A DNA stretch of 64,000 nt from Peronospora farinosa (taxonomy: Eukaryota > Oomycota > Peronosporomycetes > Peronosporales > Peronosporaceae), in assembly GCA_947646735.1 (NCBI GenBank), contig CANTFK010000164.1, positions 62,001 to 126,000 of the forward strand. The letters are read 5' to 3'. Positions 20,519 to 30,868 of this stretch are shown here, one piece after another. The position numbers and the translations under genes were made by a program. The first letter of the stretch is position 1, and each line of letters starts with the position of its first letter. A model generated the notes under the pieces. The model was not told the DNA's origin. It was given only the letters and a program-made list of their open reading frames with translations, and did no database searches.

Positions 20519-22362
20519 CGAGGGTATTTACCCGTCGTTCCGACGGACATTATACCTGTAAATGAAATAACCATTTCCTATTATTGAGATTGTCTGGTAT
20601 GTTCTGTAAAGTGGTGGGTATGAAGCTTGATGTGTACACGCGTTCCTTTAAAAATATACAAAAATTATATAGCATGATGGACGGAGTTATCATATAGATT
20701 TTACTATTCAAATTTCAGTCATGATATTCACTCCTATAGATGTATGTCCGACGAAATTTATTGCGTTACCTCATCGAAAATTACTAATTAAAATTAAAAT
20801 GATGGAAATGTGCTTGCGTTAATGCAAATAAGTAATGGTGTTCACCCGTCGTTCCGACGGAAAGGTGCACAAATTCTACGCTGACAGTATTTGAATTTAT
20901 CACTTTCCTTAAAAAAGTAGGTTGCTTTACATAGGGTTTGACCCGTCGTTCCGACGGTGCGCAGTAGTATATACAGGCATTTTAACGCATTACTTTGCTA
21001 GGGTTTGACCCGTCGTTTTGACGGTGCGAAAGTAATATATATTTTAGGCATCTTTAAAAAAACGCAGCGATTTGCTAGGGTGTTCGCCCGTCGATTAACG
21101 GATTGGTGCGCGCGAACCGAATATATATACATATTTTTATGCATCAAGGACCGAATATAATTATCATTGTGTGTTTCACAGCTGTTTTGATGCTACTTTA
21201 CCCTATGTGCAGTTTTTGTTAGCGTCCGTCGTTTCGACGGATAGGGGCGCAATCCTACGCTTCTAGTAGATTGGCCCACCATTTACCTAAAAATACGGAT
21301 GCTCACTCGTCGTTCCGACAAACATGGTGAGCAAAATTCTGCTAGAAAAATCTTCGTACCCATCTTTTTAAATATACGGTTGTGATAAGTAAATCATTAA
21401 GTATGAAAGTCAAAGTTTTTCTGTCGACACCGGCCAATGTGTATCTGTCATTTCGCAGTTCAATGTGTACCCGTCGTTCTAACGGACACAGTAAGCGAAG
21501 TCTGTCTTTTGATTTTCGTACCCATCTCTTAACTTCAATATATCCGGTTTAATAAGGTAAAGTGATGGGTATAAAGGTAGATGTAAACCCGTCGTTCCGT
21601 AATGTAGAATATCCGGTTGACTCAGGTAAATGAATAAGTATGATTCGCTTATTGTACCTGCATCCACTTTAACCTGATCACTACGCTTGCTTTTGCCACT
21701 TTGTAGTGTATAATTTGAGCATGGAGCCCATGTTTTGACTAACGAATCGAAAGCATATGTCTCATCTAATATATTTTAAAAAAGCTGTGTTTATTATTGC
21801 AGTATGTCATGATGCATATGAACATTTAAGTGTGTCATCGTTTCGTATATTGATTTTATAGATAGGAGCACGACATAAGGACACCCGGGGATGGACTAAT
21901 TTTTATTATGGAATTCTGCTCACGTAACAATATATACAACATGCACATACAACACATATGGGTCACATCACTTATTGTAAGCAACTTTAATATAATCTGA
22001 TGAGAACGCTTGCTTGTGCCAACTTTCTAGTGTATTATTCAAGCACTGAGCCCAGGAATTAAAATGATGATAAAGCATGTGTCTCATCTAATATTTATAG
22101 ATAATCTGTATTTTTATAAAATATGAACACGTATGTGTGCAATCGTTTCGTATATTAGTGTTATAGATAGAAGCCGACATATGGACACTTTTATATGGAA
22201 TCGCACATCTAATTATCAACACAAAAAGACAAACTCTGCCAATGCGTTATGAGCCAAAAATATATAATTAGCCAATCCAAAATTAGCAATTAATGCAAAG
22301 ATAGCCAATCCGAATGCCGGAAAAGGATCAAACGGACGGACAGTATTCATTTATTATATAGA
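20519..22362 (-). mobile_element. Non-autonomous Helitron, monomer 3
   Basis: 1844 bp. Its 3' end reads CTCG (20519-20522) instead of CTAG, a single change, after the usual hairpin. Its 5' end TCTATATAATA is at 22362 downwards. Its right part (21642-22362) is nearly identical to the right part of monomer 1 (18274-18994). Confidence 0.68.
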
Positions 22363-23886
22363 CTAGGGTGTGTACCCGTCGTTCCGACGGAAACCCCTAC
22401 AGTATACTGTTCAATCACTTTGCTTCGAATATCAGGTTAAATTAGGTAAATTAATAGGTATTGAAGTCAATGTGTATTTAGGCCAATGTAAACCCGTCGT
22501 TCCGCCGGATACACATTAGCGAATTTCTGTAATGCTATAATATACAGTCATTTACTTTTAGATATGCCTGAATCCTGATGAATCGATGGATGATTGCACC
22601 ATGTTTCATCGACCTACCTCTTTTATGGTGTTCACCCGTCGTTCGGACGGTGCAAAGTAGAATATATTGGCATGTTAAACGCTGCGATTTGCTAGGATGT
22701 ATACCCGTCATTCCAACGGATATGGTGCGCAAGTCGACGCTGGTAATATACTGACCTTTATATCATCGTTTTAACATTTTGGTTGACTACATTAAAATGA
22801 TGATATAAAGGTCAACGCGTTCTCGTCGTTTTAACGGACATGGTGACTAAAGTTTGCCTTTTGACCTTCGAATCCAACATTTTCCCTTACGATGTTAAGG
22901 TAAAGTGATGGGTATAAGAATTAATGTGCACTCGTCGTTCCGGCGGATAGTAGCGTGCCGACCGAATAGACAGATGTACTGTATGTATTCAGGATCGTAT
23001 GTAATTTATTCTATGTCTATCAATCAATTTTTAATACAACTTTTTGCCTGTGTGCAGCTTTATGATAGTGCCCGTTGTTCCGACGGATAGGTGCGCGAAT
23101 CTACGCTGATAGAACCCTGGCCCACCATATATCTTAACATAGGGATGCTCACTCGTCGTTCCGACGGACATGGTGAGCCAACATCTGCTAAATAATCTTC
23201 GTACCCACTTATTATTCTGGTTGAGTGAGGTAATTGCTACATATGAAGTCAATAAGTATGAAAGGCAAGGTCTACCTGTCGACGCTGGTCAATGTGTACC
23301 TGTCGTTCCTACGAACACAGTTAGCGAAGTATGCCTTACGATTTTCGTATAAACGGTCATATAAGTGAAACTGATGGGTATGAAGGTGAATGTAAACCCG
23401 TCGTTCCGTAATGAAGAATATCCGGTTGACTCAGGTAAAATGAATAAGTATGATGCATTACATATGAGTCGATTCGCTTTTTGTAACTGCATCCACTCTA
23501 ATATGATCACTAAGCTTGCTTTTGCCAACTTTTTACTGTATTATTAAAGCACTGAACCAATGTTTGGAATAATTGTAAAGCATGTGTCTCATCTAATATA
23601 TCTAAGAAATGCTGTGTTTGATATTGCAATATGTAATGATGAATATGAACATGTATGTGTGCAATCGCTTCGTATATTAATGTTATAGATAGAAGCCGAC
23701 ATATGGACACTCTGTTATGGAGATCTACACATGTAATTATCATTAAAAAAATGCATAGTCAGCAATTGCAAAATGAGCTAAAAATGCATAATCAGCCAAT
23801 CCAAAATTAGCAAATAATGCAAAAGTAGCCAATCCGAATGCCGGAAAAGGATCAAACGGACGGACAGTATTCTTTTATTATATAGA
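22363..23886 (-). mobile_element. Non-autonomous Helitron, monomer 4 (near-identical copy of monomer 2)
   Basis: 1524 bp, the same length as monomer 2. I see only isolated single-base differences between them (for example near 19663 versus 23031). Termini as in monomer 2: CTAG at 22363-22366 and 5' TC at 23886. Confidence 0.7.
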
Positions 23887-25380
23887 CGAGGGTATTTACC
23901 CGTCGTTCCGACGGACATTATACCTGTAAATGAAATAACCATTTCCTATTATTGAGATTGTCTGGTATGTTCTGTAAAGTGGTGGGTATGAAGCTTGATG
24001 TGTACACGCGTTCCTTTAAAAATATACAAAAATTATATAGCATGATGGACGGAGTTATCATATAGATTTTACTATTCAAATTTCAGTCATGATATTCACT
24101 CCTATAGATGTATGTCCGACGAAATTTATTGCGTTACCTCATCGAAAATTACTAATTAAAACTAAAATCATGGAAATGTGCTTGCGTTAATGCAAATAAG
24201 TAATGGTGTTCACCCGTCGTTCCGACGGAAAGGTGCACAAATTCTACGCTGACAGTATTTGAATTTATCACTTTCCTTAAAAAAGTAGGTTGCTTTACAT
24301 AGGGTTTGACCCGTCGTTCCTACGGTGCGCAGTAGTATATACAGGCATTTTAACGCATTACTTTGCTAGGGTTTGACCCGTCGTTTTGACGGTGCGAAAG
24401 TAATATATATTTTAGGCATCTTTAAAAAAACGCAGCGATTTGCTAGGGTGTTCGCCCGTCGATTAACGGATTGGTGCGCGCGAACCGAATATATATACAT
24501 ATTTTTATGCATCAAGGACCGAATATAATTATCATTGTGTGTTTCACAGCTGTTTTGATGCTACTTTTACCCTATGTGCAGTTTTTGTTAGCGTCCGTCG
24601 TTTCGACGGATAGGGGCGCAATCCTACGCTTCTAGTAGATTGGCCCACCATTTACCTAAAAATACGGATGCTCACTCGTCGTTCCGACAAACATGGTGAG
24701 CAAAATTCTGCTAGAAAAATCTTCGTACCCATCTTTTTAAATATACGGTTGTGATAAGTAAATCATTAAGTATGAAAGTCAAAGTTTTTCTGTCGACACC
24801 GGCCAATGTGTATCTGTCATTTCGCAGTTCAATGTGTACCCGTCGTTCCAACGGACACAGTCGTTCCAACGGACATGGTGATTAAAGTTTGCCTTTTGAC
24901 CTTCGAATCCAACATTTTACCTTACACTATTAAGGTGAAGTGATGGGTATGAGAATTAATGTGCACTCGTCGTTCCGGCGGATAGTAGCGTGCCGACCGA
25001 ATAGACAGATGTACTGTATGTATACAGGATCGTATGTAATTTATTCTATGTCTATCAATCAATTTTTAATACAACTTTTTGCCTGTGTGCAGCTTTTGGT
25101 AGTTCCCATTGTTCCGTCGGTAGGGGCGCGATTCTACGCTGATAGTACCCTGGCCCACCATATATCTTAACATAGGGATGCTCACTCGTCGTTCCGACGG
25201 ACATGGTGAGCCAACATCTGCTAGATAATCTTCGTACCCACTAATTATTCTGGTTGAGTCAGGTAATTGCTACATATGAAGTCAATAAGTATGAAAGGCA
25301 AGGTCTACCTGCCGACGTTGGTCAATGTGTACCTGTCGTTTCGAAGGTTAATATGTACCCGTCGTTCCTACGAACACAGT

Positions 25381-27359
25381 ATAGAGAGAACAAATTGTCT
25401 ATTTACTGATTAGTGCAAGATCTCTGGTAGGTAGTTAACCACACTAGCAACGCTGGAGGGTCCAGGAATTGCCTGCGGCTGGCAGCACGTCTATGAACGC
25501 CGGACTGCCCTCTCGGTTCTGATATAAATATGTCGTAACATGCAGATAGTTGGGCTCCACGGACGGCTGTGGCCGCCCTGCAATGGAGACGTTTGATGAG
25601 CGCCCTCAGTTGGAGCTGAATCCGATTCCAGATCAAAGTTTCACTGGCTTGTATCGGAATAAGCGCATTGTTAAAAATCCTATCCACGCGAAGTTGCCAG
25701 AGCATTGTGATAATGACGGTCACTGCGACTTCCCAAATCGTCCTCCAGGCTGTGGCGAATAGATCAATGTCTTCCGGGTACCGGGCTAACAGCTTTGCTG
25801 TGACCTGCGGCGAGATGCGTGGTACGCTACAGTTTGCGCAGTGTTCGAGCCAATCCAGGAGGTGGGTAGGATGGTGAGGTGTACTCTCCCAATGACTGAT
25901 AAGCCGGGCCCAGATTGCCTGAGCGCGGGGACATCCCCAAAAGAGATGCTCCTGGGTTTCCTTTTGGCCTACACATTCCAAATATGTGCATGATCCGTCC
26001 GGGGGTCGGTTTTGGTACCAAAAGTTTAGCTGTCCGGTAGCGTGTCGATATCGTGTCCATAGCTGGTATTCCGTTACCGCATGGCCGTGATCCCATAGCT
26101 GAGCCGGCGTGACATTTAAAGCTGTGCATTGCCACCGCGTATTCTGGCTCTTGGTGGCTAGCCGATCGATGACCTGCTTCAGCGGTGCTGCGAGACCGCG
26201 CTTTGTCGCCTGAAAAGCTTGTTTTTTCAAAAAAGTGAATAGTCGATGGTTGGGAACCGTAGGCGGTGCGGACCACGGATAGTGGTGGATCTGTGGGTTG
26301 GAAAAAAGACAACCCCATGTCGGCTGAGCTTGCTCTCCGCTTTTTGGGTGAGTTCCTGCGATTTCCCTTTTACTAGCGGCGGAGCGCCGTCGAAAACCCA
26401 AGTTATGCCATCGTGGCATTGAGTGAGCTCCCAACTCTGAGGGCGATCAGATTCATCAGAGAGTGAAACGCCTCGAACCTTGCCTGGCCCGATCAGCACC
26501 CATGAGATGGCTTGCGTGAATGGTAGCTGTTGCCTTAGCCGCAATGGGCTTGGGCACCCTACCGGATTTCCCACGTCTAGTGGCGGCGACGAAAGTAAAA
26601 TTATGATCGCCCATTCTCGAAGTTTCGCATGCGAATGGCGGGGGTCATGGACATCCGTGCCAATGCCGCTGAAGACGTATTCTTGGGGGCCTGTCCGCTG
26701 GATGTGGAGTTGTTCGAGGGATACATCACGAATTCTGTTATATTTGGATCGGGACAGCTCGAGCGCCTGCGGTGAGAGAATCCAAGGATTACCACTCCAC
26801 TGAAACGTCTGCCAAAAATCGTTTATCTCCTGAGGCCAAATCTCATCCCCTTGAGGCCGCCATGGAAGGGGCTCGGAGAGGTGCAAAATCCAGTCATTTT
26901 CCTCCCACCAACTGGTCGATGATGACCGAAGGTTCGGTAGATGTTCTTGTACTCGTGCTAGGATTACCGCCGTTTGCGCGATGTCTGGCTGTAATGTGCA
27001 GCCGAGTTCATGGATCACATCGGGATAACGCTCGAACGACGGCGATACGATGTGTTTTACGCTCGGTCGATGCGGGCTGATGCTCGTGTTACGTGCCCCA
27101 TGCGTGTTCCAGGACACCCACGCTGTGAGATACATATCCTCCGGCCGAGTAAGTGCCAGAAGCGCGTGTTTCACTCGCTGTGTTTTAATAGCAATTGGGA
27201 CGGACACTAGGCCAATTCCTCCTGCCTTCCGGGGGGTGTAGAGTAGGCCTGGAGCGATTTTGTGTCTCCCAGGTTCGATCTTGTTGGACGATTTCCAGAG
27301 AAATTGTTTATAGAGGTGATCCAATTGTTTTAGCGCCCAGCCGGGGGGCTCGAAAACTG
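25381..27359 (-). mobile_element. 5'-truncated LINE (non-LTR retrotransposon), minus strand
   Basis: A 1979-bp insertion flanked by a 15-bp target duplication. It encodes only the region after the RT palm, so it is 5'-truncated, as is normal for LINEs. The 3' end has no poly(A) tract; it ends with a short ATAGAGAGAA-type sequence (plus-strand reading). The coding remnants are described separately. Confidence 0.85.
25403..27324 (-). pseudogene. LINE ORF2 C-terminal region with zinc-binding RT tail
   Basis: Two frames, 26227-27324 and 25403-26434, overlap by about 200 bp and are joined by a frameshift. The first starts in the RT thumb region (FLWKSSNKIE, then GGIGLVSVPIAIKTQRVKHA), the usual segment following the RT palm in plant-type and oomycete LINEs. 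The second carries the zf-RVT signature CTYLECVGQKETQEHLFWGC and the downstream Trp-rich helix (AWRTIWEVAVTVII). The endonuclease and RT palm are missing through 5' truncation. Confidence 0.8.
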
Positions 27360-27787
27360 TCCTACGAACACAGTAAGCGAAGCATGCCTTTAAATTTCGT
27401 ATAATCAGTCATATAAATTAAACTATGGGTGTGAAGGTGGACGTGTACCGTCGTTCCGTAAATTTTCATTTCATTATATAACACGACAAACGGAATTTTA
27501 TTGTTATGATCTTACGATATAGATTTTAGTCATGCTATCCATTTTTAGATATAGATGTCCGACAAATTTATAGCATGACATCTTACGTTATCCGTATCTG
27601 TTGGTCTTCTTTCGGTGTGTCAAACATATTTTTGATGCAACTTGAGCCCGTGTACAGCTGACCTGCTCGCATTAATATGCATAATCAGCCAATCCAAAAT
27701 TAGCAAATAATGCAAAAGTAGCCAATCCGAATGCCGGAAAAGGATCAAAGGGACAGACGGACGGACAGTATTCTTTTATTATATAGA

Positions 27788-28089
27788 TAATCTTATTGGC
27801 ACCTCATATATGTGTCAACATTATGTAATGAACTTAAAAACAGTATAGAAAATTGACATAGTGTACATGTAATTACGGTAGTGATAATGTAGCTCGTAAA
27901 TTACATAAAACATCTTAGGTAAGGTACCCGGCAAACCCTTGGGCTTGGCTATTGCCGGCAATAGCCTTTGATGTCTAGCTATGACCCTAAGTCATAGCTG
28001 GCATAGCCTTCCCGGACACAAAATCTTTCATTGCCACCTACTACATGCTACTCAACCGCAAAAAACATCTACCCTGCACTCCCCACACG
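27788..28089. other. Intergenic, nothing recognised
   Basis: AT-rich sequence with a CT/GC-rich patch at 27940-28020 that contains a short inverted repeat around GGCTATTGCCGGCAATAGCC (27948-27967), a perfect 20-base palindrome. No coding frame is convincing. Confidence 0.6.
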
Positions 28090-28750
28090 CTATTCCTCCG
28101 TCAAAAGGTTGCCCAAGCTCCAGCCGTCTTTATCCGCGTCCATTGTAAGCTCAGCGGGATTGGCTTGCACCAACTTATCATCCTCGACAAATTGGCACAG
28201 GTTCAAATTAAACTCCTGCGCAGCCAAAATCGTGGTGTCATCATCACGTTGCAATGTCTCTGCCTCTTCTTGTCCGAGGGTGTCATCCATATACTACATC
28301 CTTTTTTTCCAATCGGCCCACATCCTGTCAATCAGCGCTTCAGACACGTTTGCAGGTCTTCCACCTGCTCTGCCATGATCGACTCTTCAAACAAACAAGC
28401 TACAGGGTAAAAAAAGGATCGATACTCACCCTTGATGTTGGTTATCTCCTCAAACGCAATCGTACAGGCTTTAGCTGTAACTTTCTTACACTTTTCTGCC
28501 AGTGCTTAAGCAATTTCTCCGACTAAGCCGCCTTCTAACTTTCTGCGCAGAATCTACACTGTGCATCGTATCATTAATCTTGCCAGCTTTCACGGACGCG
28601 CACAAAACGAATTTTCATGTTTACCTAAAAGAGTCCCCTTTTGACGGACTCACCAATTTGGCTAGGCATGTCTTAGCACTGTACGTTCGGGCAAGTCGGC
28701 GGAGGCAATGGCAACGGTATCAGGAGTGGCGTCACGATCGTTCATGTGAA
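28090..28750 (-). pseudogene. Decayed minus-strand gene, unknown family
   Basis: Protein-like segments on the minus strand include a start-like MNDRDATPDTVAIASADLP (28750), a helical KKVTAKACTIAFEEITNIK (about 28500-28430) followed by a GTGAGT donor-like site, MAEQVEDLQTCLKR (about 28375), LIDRMWADWKKRM, and an acidic end at 28290-28090 (EFNLNLCQFVEDDKLVQANP, ending NLLTEE stop). In-frame stops and frame changes separate them, and no simple splicing scheme repairs all of them. It lies divergent to ORC4 with about 170 bp between. A rapidly evolving or unusually spliced gene is possible; I cannot assign a function. Confidence 0.4.
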
Positions 28751-28924
28751 TAGGCGTCTGGGAGTTTACGCTTGATTTGTTTCTGATTGTGGAGTGTAGG
28801 TAAAAGGGGGCCTTCCAAGCATAAAAAAGCTCTGCCGAGTTTTTACACAGTCCACAGCCCCTGGGCTACAGCCTTGGGCATTGCCGGATACCCTAAGACT
28901 TGTAGCTTTCTGTTCGTAGAGAGT

Positions 28925-30566
28925 ATGCCTTCAGAAGAGGAGGCACGCTCTGTGCGTAGCGCTTTGCGTCTAAGTCTTAAGACTAAAGGCCTCCAGGTCT
29001 CGCTTGGTCAGTCTTTTAGCAGTAAGACCATGGTCCCGGGTCAATGTAGTTTCGGGGCAGCGACACAACTCGAGCAGCTTTTTGAGCGCACAGTGCAGTA
29101 TGGCGAGAACCAGTCCGGACTGTTGCTTGGGTCTATAGGCAGTGACAGACGATCCATTGTGACATGCGCGATGCGTAACTTGCGTGTCAAGTTCGGCAAC
29201 TTTACGGTCGTATACCTCAATGGTGTCATTCTGCAGAATGAGCTCGAGGCCTTCAAGGAACTGACGGCTCAGCTTACTCGAGCCACAGCAGTAAAGCATC
29301 CGGTATGCCTTACAATTGATTGAAGCATTGAGGCATAGGATACAATTTTGATAATCTTGGATGGAATTGTGGTATATACGGATAGGTACTCTCTTACTGG
29401 AACATGTACGAGTATCTACGCAGTCTACTTGTCGCTAAAGCCGAAGCAAAGGACCATGTGATTGTCATCCTAGACGCCTTAGAGAAGTTTGTGCGAGAAA
29501 GCAGCAATGCCAAGCAACTGTTGCTTTACAATTTGCTTGATTGGCTTCAGGTTCAGATTCTCGAATGTTTTGCCAAATACTTGTACGTTTATTAATTTGA
29601 CATGCCGTTTTGATAATTAAACTAGGCAGGAGACATCAAGATGGGTGTGCTAGGTATTACTGATAATTACAATGTCGTGGACAATCTGGAAAAGCGAGTG
29701 CGTTCCAGGTAGGATTCGAACCTTTTTTTGCCTGAAACCAATAGATGCATCAGTCTCAACGTTGTATTTATTGGAGTGATATTTACTGTGTCGTATTTCT
29801 TGTTTGAGTATGTGCCAGGTTTTCAAACCTTCAAATTGTTATTGAACGACCCTCTTTCGAGCAGATACGGCAATACCTGGTGCACTCGCTTTCACTCGAC
29901 CACTTTCCATGGGACTCTCACAGCGAATTAAAAAAACCATCAGCCGAATACGCAGCAAGTTTTTCCAAAAGTGTAAACAAACTGATGCTAGAGCAAAGCA
30001 AGTTCCTTTCGAGCCTCGAATTTGACTACGATATTGGCAAGCCGCAGGCCTTTTTTGTAAGCCTTACTGCCGCTGCAGTGTACTACATTGATGTTGACAA
30101 GCCGCTACTTACAGCGCAGCATTTTTGGCTTGCTAGACACCTGTTGGAGCAAGACCACCAACTTGCCGTTTTAGAGACTGTTACAGAGCATGGCATCGCG
30201 CTGCTAATCGGGATGGGGCATCTGGAAAAAGGCGACCAGCGTGTATTCACGCTGGAAATGGTATATGCTCGGTGGGAAAACTTTCTTCGCCAGCACGACA
30301 TGCTCGCACAACTGCCGACGCGTGGCGAAGCCCAAAAAGCTTTGGAAAATCTGCTGCGACTGAAGCTTGTTAAGGATGCGGGAGATGCTTTCAAGATTGG
30401 GTGCAGTGGGAAAGGTTTCATGAATCAAGGTTTTTCTAGCTCATTGCAACCTGAATTTCGGGCTGTACACTTGAATTTTGCGCCGCGAACCCTGGCAGGT
30501 ATGCTTCGTAATGGTAGTATTCAGTGCTCGACATTGCTGAAAGAATGGGCTATTAATGGAAGCTAA
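28925..30566 (+). CDS. ORC4: Origin recognition complex subunit 4, four exons
   Basis: Predicted exons are 28925-29302, 29386-29550, 29626-29708 and 29819-30566, all with GT-AG borders and consistent phase, giving 457 residues (human ORC4 has 436). ORC4 is part of the six-subunit complex that marks replication origins and loads MCM. Family signals: GENQSGLLLGS (61-70) at the P-loop position, KQLLLYNLLDWLQ after the Walker B position, NLEKRVRSRFSNLQI, and a winged-helix C-terminal half (residues about 280-457). The nucleotide motifs are degenerate: GSIGSDRRS (69-77) replaces GxxGxGKT, LDALEKF (155-161) replaces LDEFDLF, and GITDNYN replaces the GLTCRLD segment. I chose the ATG at 28925 because the frame upstream is not protein-like. 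Confidence 0.88.
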
Positions 30567-30868
30567 TAGCAACAATTCGCTATTGTAGAGGTTAGATTTG
30601 TTGTGTCCGTATAAAACTAGGAAGCAATGTCATCTATATTAACAAAAATCTACTTGCTTTAGACAGCAAGTGATGTTTGTAGTGGGGACAAATTTTGGCA
30701 AAGATACTCACTTCTCTGGGTCGATTAAAGAGCAGTCAAACAAAGCAGGTGTGCTGCTGTTATCTTAAAACACAAAGCAACGCCATAACCCCGATACTTC
30801 TATGACTCATACCTTCGAAAATGTGGCATCAAATGCTTTATGTCAAGAATACGTCAAACTACAACCAC

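Larger units (their letters stand above)
18274..24858. repeat. Direct duplication with a 3368-bp period
   Basis: 18274-21641 and 21642 to about 24858 match base for base apart from a handful of substitutions and one single-base indel near 24566. The period equals the sum of Helitron monomers 2 and 3 (1524 + 1844). This is either a very recent tandem duplication or an assembly duplication. Confidence 0.85.
25366..27374. repeat. 15-bp target-site duplication flanking the LINE
   Basis: TCCTACGAACACAGT occurs at 25366-25380 and 27360-27374. The uninterrupted Helitron monomer has the same sequence once (19948-19962). This fixes the LINE insertion point. Confidence 0.85.
16705..27460. repeat. Dispersed hairpin repeat CCGTCGTTCCGACGG, more than 40 copies
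   Basis: A 15-base near-palindrome (6-bp stem, 3-base loop), usually preceded by GGGTGTTCAC- or AATGTGTAC-type sequence, recurs every 60-400 bp. Several copies sit in a degenerate unit of about 117 bp (for example 18087-18200 and 21471-21586). Many copies keep the CTAG-like bases of a Helitron 3' end (for example 17268, 20998, 21075). Confidence 0.8.
23887..27787 (-). mobile_element. Non-autonomous Helitron, monomer 5, split by a LINE
   Basis: 3' end CTCG at 23887-23890, as in monomer 3. The sequence follows monomer 3 to about 24858, then switches to monomer 2/4-like sequence (24860-25380). It is interrupted by the LINE at 25381-27359 and resumes at 27375. The 5' end TCTATATAATA is at 27787, followed outside by T on the plus strand (A on the minus strand), the expected host base. 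Without the LINE the monomer is about 1.9 kb. Confidence 0.65.

Noticed and set aside
19167..23743. Paired ORFs of 60-79 codons repeated at a 3368-bp distance
   Set aside because: Their identity reflects DNA duplication. They occur on both strands of AT-rich non-coding Helitron sequence without codon-level conservation.
16705..27460. Regularly spaced palindromic repeats could suggest a CRISPR array
   Set aside because: Spacing is irregular (60-400 bp), the repeats vary, the context is eukaryotic with introns and retrotransposons, and no cas-like gene is present. Helitron ends explain the pattern better.
28502..28753. Possible small secreted/RXLR-type effector frame
   Set aside because: The N-terminus is not a convincing signal peptide followed by RXLR and dEER motifs, and the other strand explains the segment better. 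I saw no RXLR or Crinkler (LFLAK) pattern with correct spacing anywhere in the window.
29706..29720. GATTCGAACC resembling a tRNA T-loop on the minus strand
   Set aside because: It sits in an ORC4 intron donor region, and no acceptor stem, D-arm or anticodon arm can be built around it.
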